From Perognathus longimembris pacificus (taxonomy: Eukaryota; Chordata; Mammalia; Rodentia; Heteromyidae), in the NCBI RefSeq assembly GCF_023159225.1, contig NC_063162.1:103308094-103372093 (forward strand): a stretch of DNA of 64,000 nucleotides, in the 5' to 3' direction. Both the position numbers and the translations under genes were made by a program. Under the pieces are notes generated by a model. That model saw only the letters and a program-made list of their open reading frames with translations. It did not search any database and was not told the DNA's origin. Positions 27,836-40,049 of the stretch are shown piece by piece (within the stretch, counting starts at the first letter, position 1; the number at the start of each line of letters is the position of its first letter).

Positions 27836-29858
27836 CTTGTTTGTGGTCATTTGGGTAAATGCTCTGGAGTGGAATTACTGGGTCACATAGGGGAGCTCTA
27901 TGTTTAGCCTTTTGAGGAACCTCCATACTACTTTCCAAAGTGGTTGAACAAGTTTGCATTCCCACCAACAGTGTAGTAATTTTCCTTTTGGCCAGCTCCC
28001 AACCAGCATCTGTTGTTATTAGTTTTCTTGATAATGGCCATTGTAACTGGGGTGAGGTAGAATCACGATGTTGTTTTGATTTGCATTTCTTTTATGGCCA
28101 GAAATGTTGAACATTTCTTCATGTGTCTATTGAACATTCGTATTTGCTCTTCAGAGAAGTCTCTCTTTAAGTCTTTAGCCTACTTATTAATGGGGTGGTT
28201 GTTTCTTTGAGGATTGGTTTTGGGAGACTTTAATTTTTTTGAGCTCTAAGTATATTTTTGATATGAGGCTCTTGTCTGTAGTATAGCTAACTAGTGAAGA
28301 TCTTCTCCAAATCTGTGGGCTTTCTATTTATTTTGCTAGCTATGTCCTTTGCCATGCAGAAGCTCAGTTTTTGATGCAATACCATTTATCCAACCTTTCT
28401 TTTATTTGCTGTTTCTGGGTCTTTATTGAGAAAGTTTCAACCAGTGCTAAGGAGCCCTAGTGTTTCTCCTATTCCTTCCTGTAATATGTTCAAGGTATCT
28501 GATTTTACATTGAGATCTTTGATCCAATTGAAGCTGGCTCTGGTACAGGGTGATAGATAAGGATCTAACTTCAGTTTTCTACATGTATATAGGCTAATTC
28601 TCTGCCAGCACCTTTTGTTGAGAGGCTGTCTTTCTTCCATCCTGTTTTTTGGCTCCTTTATCCCATAGGTCTGAGAGATCATTTCTAGGTCTTCATTTCT
28701 ATTCCATGGTACTCACGTCTGTTCATATGTCAGGACCAAGCTATTTTTTTTAATCACTAAGGCTTTATAATAGAGTTTGAAGTTTGGTATTGATATTCCC
28801 CTAGCCCTATTTCTACTGCTAAGGACTGTTTCTGCTATCCAAGTCTTCTGTTATTCCATATGAATTTTTGGATTGCTTCTTCTATTTCATTAATGAATGT
28901 TGTTGTGATAATGATAGGTATTGAATTGAATTTGTAGATAGCCTTATGTTAATCCTTTCAATCCAGGAGCATAGGACGTTTTCCCACTTCCTTAAATCTG
29001 GTTTAATTTCCTTTTTAAGGTTTTCAAAGTTTTCATCATAGAGTTCCTTCACATCTTTGGTTAAGTTAATTCCTAGGTTTTTGTTGTTGTTGTTGTTGTT
29101 GTTTCTTTGAGGCTATTACAAAAGTAGTTGCTACATTAAAGCTACTAGCACAACTATGTTGATTGAAGCATTGACTTACCATAGCCAAGACATGGAGAAT
29201 CAATCCAGATGCTCGTCACCGGAGGAATGGATCAAGAAAATGTGGCATATACACACAATGGAATTCTATGATGCCACCAGAAAGAATGATATCACTCCAT
29301 TAAGTGAAATAGGCCAGACCTAAAGAAACATAAGCTGCCTTGTTTCCCTCATATGTAATAATTAGTATATGTCTAGGACAGTTCCAGTAGGTCACAATAG
29401 TCAATAGCTATGTATATATGACCTTACAAATTATGCTAATTGAAATGAACTACAGGATATGGAAACAAGAAGTTTTTTTTCTTAGTGACCTATATGCAAT
29501 TGTTTCTTTTTTCTTTTGTTTTTAATATTTCCTTTGGGTTTACCCCTGTTATCACTGTTTTTTTTTATTTTAGTGCCCTTTGTATTATATAGAAATTTAT
29601 CTGATTTGGGGATGGGAAAGGGAATCACAAAAATGGTGAAACAAAGGACAAAGAATGAACCAATTCAACAGTGATACTCACAAGATACTACGCTGGAAAT
29701 TATACTATGTTGGAAATTATACTATGTTGGAAATGACTTGACAGGGAAGGGAGTCAGGGAGGAGGGATAGCTGGATAATGTTCAACAAGAATTGTACTCA
29801 TTTCTTTACTTATGTAACTGTAACCCCTCTGTACATCACCTTTACAATAAAAAGAGTC
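27836..29858. mobile_element. Inverted (twin-primed) LINE-1
   Basis: 27836 to about 29130 is antisense L1 ORF2 (its L1-3' edge is cttgtttgtggtcatttggg). About 29131-29858 is sense L1 3' end (acattaaagctactagcac ... cctttacaataaaaag). In L1 coordinates the two arms meet almost seamlessly: compare 7368-7400, where gaccacaaacaagaacac runs directly into actaaagccaccagcac. This is the classic 5' inversion produced by twin priming. A (GTT)n run (29082-29103) lies in the antisense arm. No clear target duplication was found. Confidence 0.85.
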
Positions 29859-30063
29859 TGTAACAGGTATTGTTTGAGAAGAGTTATGTTGATTTTTATT
29901 TATTATAAAAACTTATGATAGATTTCAACAATATTTATGTTTCCCCCACCATAAGATAATATTATTTTTGTTTCCTTTTAATCTTCTGGAGACCATTTTA
30001 TTAACTTCTCTGTCTCCTCTGAATAACCCCATAGAATCAGGAAACCTCAAAATTATTTGCTTT

Positions 30064-30260
30064 GGGGCTGGGAATGTGGCTTAGTGGTAGAGTGCTACTA
30101 TGCATGAAGTCCTGGGTTCGATTCCTCAGTACCACATAAACAGAAAAGTGGAAGTGGCGCTGTGGCTCAAGTGGTAGAGTGCTAGCCTTGAGCAAAAAGA
30201 AGGCAAGGGCAGTGCTCAAGCCCGGAGTCCAAGCCCGAGGACTGGCAAAAAATAAAAAAG
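30064..30260 (+). mobile_element. ID-like/Geo dimeric SINE with target duplication
   Basis: Dimer starting ggggctgggaatgtggctta. The 12-bp target duplication attatttgcttt lies at 30052-30063 and 30261-30272. Confidence 0.92.
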
Positions 30261-30272
30261 ATTATTTGCTTT

Positions 30273-31336
30273 GAGCAGTCTTGGAGATTTAGTATTTGCC
30301 AAAATTCTTATTTTGAAATGCAACGTCTTTCAAGAGGTTCTCTAAATAAAATGGTGATAGATTTTCAGTATAATTTTGTTACATGTATTTTATTTCATTC
30401 GAATTCTCTAAAACTAATAATACATTAATGATACTGTAGGCGTTTTATTTTTTTTTATCTGGCACAGATTGTTCTTGTGCTTGTTTCTTTCCCTTAAAGG
30501 GCCGAGCTGATGGACTGGCCTGGTATGTTTCTTTTCAGAGTTGAAGTGCTGGCATCCTGAGTAGACAATTAAGCTATCTCTCTTAGTTGGATTTGCTATA
30601 GTTGACAATCACAAGTGGTGAATATAATTAGAAAATTCACTTGATTGGATACTTAGATTGTTGAAAAGTTCCATAATTGCTTTATTTTTCAGGGTTTCCC
30701 CCCACCCCTATAGTTACCTATTTCTTGAGTTCACTTGTACGGCTTGGATGCAATCAAGAGATCTAATTTAGCAGTAAATATTTTCAAGTCGCCACGCAGT
30801 AATCTTTTACTGCAAATGCCAATCATTACACCCTCTTCCAAATCATATTCTTTTGTTGAAAGATGTCATTCTGACTGACACCAAAATTGAAGTTTTTTTT
30901 TTTTTTTTTAAGCAGAGATAAAGGAGAAATCCTAGATGGGAAACTCACAAAGGGAAGAGGAGCATGCAGCATGTAGTTGTGTAAAGCAAAGAGCTGTGAC
31001 CATCATAAATGATGGTGTTGAGAGAGGAGGAAATGTCTCCCACTAACCACCTTCTTAACAGGAATGGCCACTAACAGGACTATTGCAAGACCAGTATAAT
31101 AACAGGCTCCTCCCTGGCCTTGTTGTTGGGATGCAAGGTCTACTTCAATCACTGACATGTGTGTGAATGTTACACATGCTGTGAAAAAGAGGAAGAAGAA
31201 TTCTAAAGAAAGTGAACACCTAAGTGGGAAAAATGCTCTCATCCTAGATAGTATTTTCTTTATATCAGCTTTCTAAATGTATCTGTATGCCAATTAAGAG
31301 TCTATAACCATGTGTGCACTTATTTATTCCTCTCTT
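30273..31336. other. Unique DNA
   Basis: T-runs near 30447 and 30893. No gene or repeat family recognised. Confidence 0.45.
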
Positions 31337-31353
31337 TAAATTACATGATTTCC

Positions 31354-31570
31354 GGGGCTGGGGATATGGCCTAGTGGCAAGAGTGCTTGCCTCTTATACA
31401 TGAGGCTCTGGGATCAATTCCCCAGCACCACATATACAGAAAATGGCCAGAAGTGGCGCTGTGGCTCAAGTGGCAGAGTGCTAGCCTTGAGCAAAAAGAA
31501 GCCAGGGAGAGTGCTCAGGCCCTGAGTCCAAGCCCCAGGACTGGCAAAAAAAAAAAAAAAAAAAAGAACC
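31354..31570 (+). mobile_element. ID-like/Geo dimeric SINE with target duplication
   Basis: Close to consensus. The 17-bp target duplication taaattacatgatttcc is at 31337-31353 and 31571-31587. Together with the low divergence this suggests one of the younger SINEs here. Confidence 0.95.
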
Positions 31571-31587
31571 TAAATTACATGATTTCC

Positions 31588-32095
31588 TTTTCCAAATGAA
31601 TTTATTTAAAGGAAACTTCTTTGACATTTTTAAAGGACAGTAAGTATCAATGGCCATAATATCAAGAGATCGGTAATGCAAATGCATTGAGAATAAAATA
31701 ATTCTGTTTAATTCAAATTAAATCTTGTGATCAGCTAAAAGCTGTTCCTGGAAAGAGTTAATCATCCTGTGCAAAAGGGAATGGGTTAATGTTAGGTATT
31801 TAAGGCACACTAGGACCAACATGGGACAATTTTTTCTTCTCTAAGTTAACAGGACTGGAGGAAAATTGAAGAAATACCTTTTTAACCTAGAATTCAATGA
31901 TATTCACTATGTTCTGGTGAAGTTCCAGACTTCGGAAAACACTGATCTATTTTAACTCATATGGAAGATTTATCCTTAAAATCAGAGCTCTACTAGGAAA
32001 TGTATGCAATTAGGAGACTGCTAATTAAGAATAGTACAGAACCCTTCTTGCTCCTTTGCTGAATCATTGAGCATGTATACAACAACACACTAAGT
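31588..32095. other. Unique DNA
   Basis: No gene or repeat recognised. Confidence 0.45.
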
Positions 32096-32102
32096 AGATT
32101 AT

Positions 32103-32602
32103 TGTCAGGGATGGCTATACCTTTAAGACCTGGGACTGCTGGCTGTTATCCACTCCTACCTTCTCCCCGGGTCTGAAACTTCCTCCGGAAGAGGGAGCCA
32201 AACCAGCCCCCCCTCTCATCTGCAAGCACATGTCTCCCTTGTAATGGTGCCAGGGTCGGTCCTGGGGGGACTGTGGTCTCTGCCCCTGCGGGAAGTTCTG
32301 TGACATCACCGTGATGGATAGTTCATTAAATTGTTAATACCCAGTTAGTCCCCCCCCTTCCTGCCACCATTACTGTTATATAAACCCCTCCCCTGAATAA
32401 AACTTTGGGAAGTCGGTAGTCCATCAGACGGCTCCCCTGAAATCTCCATGTCCAGTGTCTTCTCTTAAATGTAAGAGGGGCTTGGGAAGGGTGTTTTCCA
32501 CGGCTCTACCCCATCTCAGCTTAGCCCCAACCGGGACACGCTCTGGCCTCCTGCTGGCGGGAGAAGTGCGTAGGGCTGTCCCCACAACCAGTGTAGCGCA
32601 AA
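32103..32602 (+). mobile_element. Solo LTR (sense), about 500 bp
   Basis: It begins TGTCAGGGATGG and is much more GC-rich than its flanks. A TATA-like tatataaacccc is at 32376-32387 and AATAAA at 32396-32401. The flanking agattat at 32096-32102 and 32603-32609 looks like a 6-7 bp target duplication, which would favour a class II (ERVK-like) origin. The right edge ends gcgcaaa, so the exact 3' end of the LTR is uncertain by about 2 bp. No internal retroviral sequence. Confidence 0.75.
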
Positions 32603-32609
32603 AGATTAT

Positions 32610-34882
32610 ATTTCTCAGAGAAATAGAGAATGTGAATCTATGATATTGGTTTATAAAAATGATCATAAATATTCTTAGTGTTTTAATAGGAAAAAAACCC
32701 TCTCCCAAAGGCTTGATTTATCACCTCCATTGTGATATGTCACCAGCAAATCCTATGTGTGAAATGCATCTTTTGCCATTAAATGAAGATCGAAAAACAC
32801 AAAGGAGAGAGTTCGGTTTAATCAAGAAACTATTTGTAGTCTATTAACTGGATAAAATGAAAAATTTTATTTTTTGTGGGCCTTTTATTATAAAGTCTAA
32901 AGCAAATACTTCATGGCATCATATAAAAAGGAGAAGCATTGGAAGTATGAATTACTGACATAATAAACCATTAGGGTGAAGTTGTTGAAAAGGTACATAA
33001 GAGCTGAAGCAAGAGGAATGGAAGAAGAGTGTGAAATATAATCAAATCAGTGTTTTAATTTAGATGCTACTCTGCCTCACATTTGGTGAGTTCTCCCAAA
33101 GAGCTCTTTTTTACCAGGTGAACACTGATGGCAAAATGTGAAACTGTTTGAATCTTTACAAGATGAGGAGATTTAATACTCCCAATTAGATGGAAAAGCG
33201 GTGTTAATTGGGTATGGTGTGTGCTTATAGTAATGAGTTCATAGCAACACAGCACAGAGCTTATTAGGAGCATGTTGATGGGTGGGAACTGAGGATTGGG
33301 AGGGATGGCTTGCGGGACCTTTGTTCTGGGATGAGCAGGTGTAGGTACTAGAAAGAGACTTGCTTCAGATAGAACATCTGTCCATTCTTAGGAGACTGAA
33401 TTTCAAAAACAAACTCCAGATTTTTTTTTACTTGTAGCAAAATAAAAATGAAAATTATACTATCAAGTCCATGTTCTGATTGAACCAGATCTAACTGGGT
33501 AATAAGCAAGTTGCCCAAAACACCACTGACATATAAATGATTTAGCCTATCGCGGGCCACCATGAAGTGCATAAGCAGTAATAACCTCTGAGCATGTGGT
33601 ATAGTGAAGAAGATTGGACAAAATTGGAAGGAGAACGTTTCAATCAATTAGCCAGTCAACATTGATGGCCCACTCACTCTACATTGACAAATGTTATCTA
33701 CTCCAGAATTTTCCAATGCCTGCCAAAAAAATACTGACACAGAAAAAGAAAGTTTCCTAACACAGAAGCAGTCTGACTTACTTTAAGCCAGCACTTTAAA
33801 ATATGCTATAGCAAATGCATTTTGAAGAAATTATCACTTTCATATAAGACTGGAGCTCCAAAACATAGTGGATTATATCTCTGTTATAGCAAATATTTAT
33901 GCTTCAAATGAGCCTGTGGGAAGATTATCTTTGAAAATCTCAGGGAAACTGGGTGGTAGAAGAGGGGGATAGTATGACACAGGGTATGAAGAGATGTTGA
34001 GTCTTTGATGTCAAAGAAACTTGGATTTGAATTTTATCTTTATTGTTTATAGGCTCTATAACATGAGACAAGTCACTCGGCTTTATTAAGCCACAGTTTC
34101 CTATTGTGGACACAGAGGAAACTGTTACATCTACCTTATAAAGCTTTCTGTCAGACTTAAATAACATATATCACTAAGCATATTGTTTGGGAAGAGCTTC
34201 TTATAGTTTGAATATTATTTATGCTTGTCACTTTCATAAATGTCATATATGGTTTGATACCTAGCTAGCCTAAAGTTTTATTTTCTTATTAATTCACGTA
34301 ACTAAAAAAAAAAAGAGCCCTCCTCCTGGATTTTATTTTAATATTACATTCTTCTACATTGTAAGAGCCACTATGCTTGGAAATTTAACCACCATCTAAG
34401 GAATTCAATCAAAAGTTTTTTCTTTTACAGTGCTTTAGGAGAAACATTCTGGCTTCTCTGGCTTCTGGGAGGCACCACCAGTGTGTTTTGGAGTGAGCTA
34501 AACATATATACCACATCATTAGTGGTAGGAGACAGGCAAAACAGGAGAGCTGACAGAAGAGGAATATACTTTTCAGCATGGCATGTAGGCAGTGCAGCCA
34601 GATGTTAGGCTCCACCTGAGAGAGGCTTTGCAGGTATCTAAGGTTACAGGGTAAGACTACATCATTTGTCCTGGCATACCAGGAGAGTGGACCGCAGGTG
34701 AGATGATCACATGATCTTAGCTGCAAGAGACTGAAGGTTACTATAAACACAGCCCTACAGCCAGTGGGTTTTGTTTGTTTTGTTTTGCATACAATGGTTC
34801 AGAAGAAATCATTGAACTTACTGATATAGATCTCTCTTTCTCTAGGTATCACTCTGGAAACTTGCTTTCACAAAAGTTATGT
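32610..34882. other. Unique DNA, 2.3 kb
   Basis: AT-rich. Chance open frames on both strands show no recognisable domain. Confidence 0.45.
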
Positions 34883-34892
34883 GAAAGAATCT

Positions 34893-35484
34893 CCCCCCCC
34901 CCAAAAAAAAATTATACTAAGTGAAGTGAGCCAGACCCAAAGAAACATGGACTCTATGGTCTCCCTTATTGGGAATAATTAGTACAGGTTTAGGCAAGTC
35001 ATAGCAGAGCAAGGCCCAATAGCTATACCCTTATGAACACATAAGATGATGCTAAGTGAAATGAACTCCATGGTATGGAGACAATTGTTATATCACAGTT
35101 GTAACCACTTTCAATGTCCCATGTGTATCTGTAGCTTCTATTATTGATGATGTTCTTGTATCACCTTCCTGTGGTTGTACCTACACTATCTCTGTAATCT
35201 TATCTGAGTATATTGGAAACCGGGTATACTGGTATTGGAACTAGGAAATTGAAAGGGAATACCAAAATTGAGAGACACAGGGTAAAAAAAAAGACAAACA
35301 ACTACAAAAGCAATACTTGCAAAACTGTTTGGTGTAAGTGAACTGAACACCTGGGGGGGGAAGGGTAAGGGGGAGGGGGGTATGAGAGACAAGGTAACAA
35401 ACAGTACAAGAAATGTATCCAATGCCTAACCTATGAAACTGTAACATCTCTGTACATCAGTTTGATAATAAAAATTGGAAAAAA
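34893..35484 (+). mobile_element. 5'-truncated LINE-1 3' UTR with target duplication
   Basis: It matches the 3' part of the L1 at 6996-8157 (actctatggtctccctta, G-rich tract at 35354-35380, cagtttgataataaaaattg). The flanks aaagaatct at 34884-34892 and about 35486-35494 are the target duplication. The C-run at 34893-34902 is a 5' junction oddity. Confidence 0.85.
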
Positions 35485-35494
35485 AAAAGAATCT

Positions 35495-36500
35495 TCCCAA
35501 ACTTAGTTTGATATAAAGCAGTCTCTAGTTGAGAGAGTAAATTTACTGCTGTCCTGGAAAAAGTGCACTCGGCAAAGGAAACCTAGTTTGCTGAATTAGA
35601 ACAATCACTGGGGCAGGCACTGAGGGGTTGAGGACTGACCATGAGCCTTTCTTCTGTTACAGAAGAAAGGGCAAATGGAAGAAGACTTTTTAATTTATTT
35701 AAGTGGCTAGAACACTTTCTCTTTATAAAGTGCCTCATACAAAATAGGTGTGTTCACAGTTGAGAGGTAAACAACAATTTCTCTTTTTGCTTGGATAAGT
35801 GGGAATGGCATAGAAGAGAGTGGGTCAATTTTGTCTACTATTTCCTCAGACTTTTCATTTTAAAATGTAATTCTTAAAATTACTGGAAGTGCAACTTCCT
35901 CAGTTTCAACACTTGTAGAGAAATGCATGACCTCTGGGGCCAATAAACAACTCCTGGGGACAACATCAGGGGAATTCTTAGGCTCTACATCTCTCACTCT
36001 CTTTCTCCCTCTCTCTCAAGCTCTCTCCTTCCCCTTCTCTCTACCTACCTGTCTGTCATCTAGTAACATGAGCAATCTTTAGTTCTTCCTGAAAACTCAT
36101 CATTTTTCCTTCTTAATATTAAAAATAAGTCCTAAAATACTCCCATATAAATATTTATTATTCACAGCTCAATTTCTAAAAATGAATAAAGTGACTTATC
36201 CTGAGAAGTCAGGATATTTTTGTGTCCAGATGTGGAGACTGAGAAATGCAGGGAGAAGGCGTGTTCTGAGTCACACAACTACTTACAGCATCCTTCTTAC
36301 TTTCTACCTTTGTTTGACTCTGTGAGTTGAAAGCATCATTTCCTTTGGAGAAGGGATGGCTGTGGGCCCTAAGGACCACTGCTAACAGTGTACCCTGATT
36401 GTTGATTCTGTCACAGTCTCCACTCATAGAATAACTGCTATCTCCTGGATGATTTACATGAATTTTTTGGAAAAATTTCATTTAAGTGCCAAGTTGTAAG
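35495..36500. other. Unique DNA with CT-rich tract
   Basis: A pyrimidine-rich simple tract lies at 35986-36050. Otherwise no feature recognised. Confidence 0.45.
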
Positions 36501-36519
36501 TAATCTGTATTTATAGTTA

Positions 36520-36850
36520 GTGAAAAGCCAAAATGACTCCATTCAGGCAGCCACATTTTGTTGATTGTTTAAACTGAGTAATCCAGAGCCCACCCGAATT
36601 CCAGGAACGGACTTGTTTCTGCTGAGACTGCTAAACTGTAAATTTCTTGAACAAAGCTATCTTAAAGCCAGCCAGACCCCACTCTGTGCCTGTAACCTTG
36701 GGCCTGCACAAGCTCTGAGAAATAGCCATGCTAGCCAAAGATAAACAGGCACTGTGAGCCCGCCCAGGCCGCCAAATACTCCATGTAGCAGGGCAGGTTT
36801 TCAGACCCTATGGAATTCCTGACACATTTTCTCCCACCAGAGCCATGGTG
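36520..36850. other. Unclassified GC-shifted block, possibly an old LTR
   Basis: The stretch aaaatgactccattcaggca through agagcccacccgaattcc and ctgtgcctgtaaccttggg is compositionally unlike its flanks and has the look of an old LTR. I could not find matched ends or a polyadenylation signal. Confidence 0.25.
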
Positions 36851-37424
36851 AGCATCACAGAGCTCAGAACCACTGAATCCGCAGTGGACTGTTATTTCAA
36901 GATAAATGTTCCTGTTCTCATCAGCATCCACTGTGCCTTCTGAAGCTGGCTAGGTGCACATCTATCACTCTTTGTCCAGATCATATGGCATCTCAGCCAA
37001 GAGAGCCTGTGAACACATGACTTTAGGTCCAAATTTACCTGTTTTCTTTCTTTCTCATACGAAAACTCAATTTTTATCAGAGCATCAGATTTCATGATGA
37101 ATTTCACTATAAATTTGTGATAATCTTCAAATATCTTCACTTCCTTTATAATAACCATCTTTAGATCTTACTCATTTCAGTAAATATTTGTTGAGTTGAA
37201 TGAAACAGTGTTGAAAACTACCAACCCCTATTGATGGCTGTCTTACCTATTGTAGTGGTATATTTTTATAACTCAGTATGAGATTTTTTAAAAGAGGTTA
37301 CCACTATATTATGAATCATGTCTGGAATATGACAAGTAAATAGTGGTCCTAACCTGAGCCTTGGAACACCAACCAGGATCATTAGAGCCCACAAGAAGAT
37401 GTTGGGGGAACTGTGTTGTACTCT
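36851..37424. other. Unique DNA
   Basis: No feature recognised. Confidence 0.4.
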
Positions 37425-37640
37425 TTTTCCTGGTGCTTGAACTCAGGGCCTGAGTGCTGTCCTTGAGCTTGTTTGCCCAATGCTATTGCTCTACCACTTG
37501 AACCACAGCCCCACTTCTGGATTTTTAGTGGTTAATTGGAGATGAATCTTTTTTACTTTCCTGCACAGGATGGCTTTGAATTGGAATCTTCAGATATCAA
37601 CCTCCTGAGTAGCTCGGATTACAGCATGAGCCACCAGTAC
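37425..37640 (-). mobile_element. Antisense B1-like + Geo dimeric SINE
   Basis: The reversed right arm (cttgaactcagggcctgagt, ttgctctaccacttgaacca), the joint gtggttaattggagatgaat and the reversed B1-like arm (tcaacctcctgagtagctcg) are all present. Confidence 0.88.
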
Positions 37641-37934
37641 CCAGCAGGAACTGGTTGTGTGACCCATGTGTAGGTGTAAATCTTGATTCTCCCTGGTGTG
37701 TAACCTTGGGTGGAATACTTAATCTCTACTCTTCACGACTTTCTTTTATAAAAGAAGAATGGTCACATCATAGATTTTCTTAGAGGATCACGTAAGGAAG
37801 TATACATGAAGTGTCTAGCATAATACTTGGCCATAACAACAACAACTTTAGGAAGATCAGTTAATGCAACTCCCTTTGCCTAACCCTTATTACTAAGACC
37901 TCGACTAAATGCCAGTTTTAATGCTTTTGCTTAT

Positions 37935-38170
37935 TTACTCATCATTGTCAGTTCAGTCTGCTACAAAAAATACTATCAAATGGGTGGCTTGTAAAAATCA
38001 GAATTTATTTCTCACAGGTCCAGAAGCTGGGAAAATAAAGGCAATAGTCCTTTGGGTGTATGATGTGGGCATGCTTTCTGATTTACACACAACAGTCTTC
38101 TTGGTATTATGGCAACAAGGGAGCTCTCTGGGTCTCTTTTATAATGGCACTAATCCTATTAAGAAAACCT
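37935..38170 (+). mobile_element. Ancient mammalian interspersed repeat fragment
   Basis: The stretch gggtggcttgtaaaaatcag, aatttatttctcacaggtcc and agaagctgggaa resembles a widely dispersed old mammalian repeat consensus. I do not assert a family name. Confidence 0.5.
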
Positions 38171-38189
38171 CTATTCTAATGATCCAATC

Positions 38190-38810
38190 ACTTTGGGGGA
38201 TGATTAATTTTATCAATTTGACTGGCTCAAGGGATATTAGATAGTTGGTAAAGCATAGTTTCTGGGTGTGCCTTTGAGGATGTTTCGGAAGAGATCACAT
38301 GTGATTTGGCAGACTAAGACCTGCTCTGAGTGTGCTCATCCCTATCCTAAAAGGCCATGTAGAACAAAAAAGCAAAAGGAAAAGTGAATTAACTTGCAGT
38401 CTCCTCTCTGACTTCTCCTCTTCCGCTGTCACTCTCATCTGTCTGTCTGTGTCTCTGTCTCTCTGTCTCCCCTTCCCCCCTCACACACACACTCTTGGAG
38501 AGTGAGGACACCCTTAATTCTTCTGCCCTTGACTGTGGAATTCTAGTCACTGCTATCTGAAATCTATACCAGTAGCCCTCTGGGATCTTACTCTGGGCCT
38601 TGGTCAGGGCCACCCTAGTTGTTTCCTTGGTTGTGGGGCCTGTGATTGGGACTGAGTCAGGCTATTAATTTTCCTGGCTCTCTAGTTCAGAAATAGCCTG
38701 TTATGGAATTCTCAGCTTCTGTTATCATGAGAGTAAATGCCCCTAATAAATTCCCTCTTACTTATTTGTCTACCCTTTTGGTTCTATTCCTCTAGAGAGC
38801 CCTACAACCA
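38190..38810 (+). mobile_element. Ancient mammalian repeat, copy 1
   Basis: The stretch gattaattttatcaatttga, ctgggtgtgcctttgaggat and the end ctattcctctagagagccct matches the same old family as 43515-43925. A CT-rich simple tract lies in the middle (about 38400-38480). Confidence 0.55.
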
Positions 38811-39680
38811 CATACGGGGCTTAGGATTTCATCATATGAATATTAGGGGCACACACATCCAGTCTTCAGCACCAGCAGACTTCATTTACATTTACTCAGT
38901 TTTGTATAAAGAATGTTATAGTTGAAGCAGAGAAATCATATCCTAAGGATATTCCACTCAGAATGCTGGAAATTCAAGTGAATAGTCTTGAATGATATGG
39001 AATTTGGTAGCAAGTAAACTTTGTAAACCATCTAAAATGCATAAGAAAAATAAATATGAATGAAAGTAATTATAATATTATTCAAATTCCTTTTCCTAGA
39101 TGAAGGCAAGAATATTGAATCTGCTAAGATGAAAATAGCAAAACAAACACACAAAAACAGCCCACTCTGAAAGCATTAAGATTTTGGTTAAGACAAAAGA
39201 GACCAAGATGAATCATTGTAAAATTAACAGACAATATAAAACAGCATGTGAAAGTTCAGAAATTTATTTTAGTGATGGGTTGTCATGAGCTTATAAAAGC
39301 CACATCCTGAAGAGTCTTGAGTATCACCTGGAAAGAGCATTGGGACAGAGGTGTCACAAGGGAACACGGGACAAGAGATTCAGTAAGAAACAGTCCACAA
39401 TGACTCACATTCACACAGGCAACTCCTGAACTTCTAGTCTAGCCAGCCACTTGTTACTGGGAAAGTAGGATTTCTCCAGGCCTAGACTAATTAAGTTCCA
39501 GCATTTAATTCTCAGCATAAAATGTCAATCACAGCTGGATGTTTGTCTGGTAACAGAGAGGACCTGCTTACTTGTGGGGTGTGATGTGATCTCAATATTG
39601 TGGTTTTAATGTGTAAATTGCCTTAAGGCTTATGTGAATCAGTGAGGCACAGAAAAAAAGTTCAGTGGAAAAGACAACTT
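38811..39680. other. Unique DNA
   Basis: No feature recognised. Confidence 0.45.
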
Positions 39681-39689
39681 AGAGCTGGG

Positions 39690-39990
39690 GGGCATAGACA
39701 CCTGTCAATTTAGCTGGTCATGAGGCTGAGATCTGAAGGATCAAGGTTCAAGGCCAGCAAAAAGTTTAGGAGATCTCATCTTGGCCAATAAAAAGCTGGG
39801 TGTAGTAACACATGCTTGTCTTAGCTACACAGGAAGTATAAACAGGAAGAGGTCAATCCAGGCCAGCATAAGAAAAAGCAAGGACCTATTTGAACAATAA
39901 CAATAGTAAGAAGGACTGAGGACATGGCTCATGGTAGAACACCTCCTTAGCTAGTACAATGCCCTGAGTTCAAACTCAAATGAGAGAGAA
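39690..39990 (+). mobile_element. Composite three-module SINE, second copy
   Basis: The order matches 11150-11475: B1-like (ggtcatgaggctgagatctg), B1-like (aaaagctgggtgtagtaaca), ID-like (gaaggactgaggacatggct ... gccctgagttcaaactc). Confidence 0.65.
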
Positions 39991-40006
39991 AGGAAGAAAA
40001 AAAGAG

Positions 40007-40008
<2 letters not shown>

Positions 40009-40048
<40 letters not shown>
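40009..40048. repeat. (AC)n microsatellite
   Basis: About 20 uninterrupted AC units directly after the composite SINE, probably grown from its tail. Confidence 0.95.
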
Positions 40049-40049
<1 letters not shown>

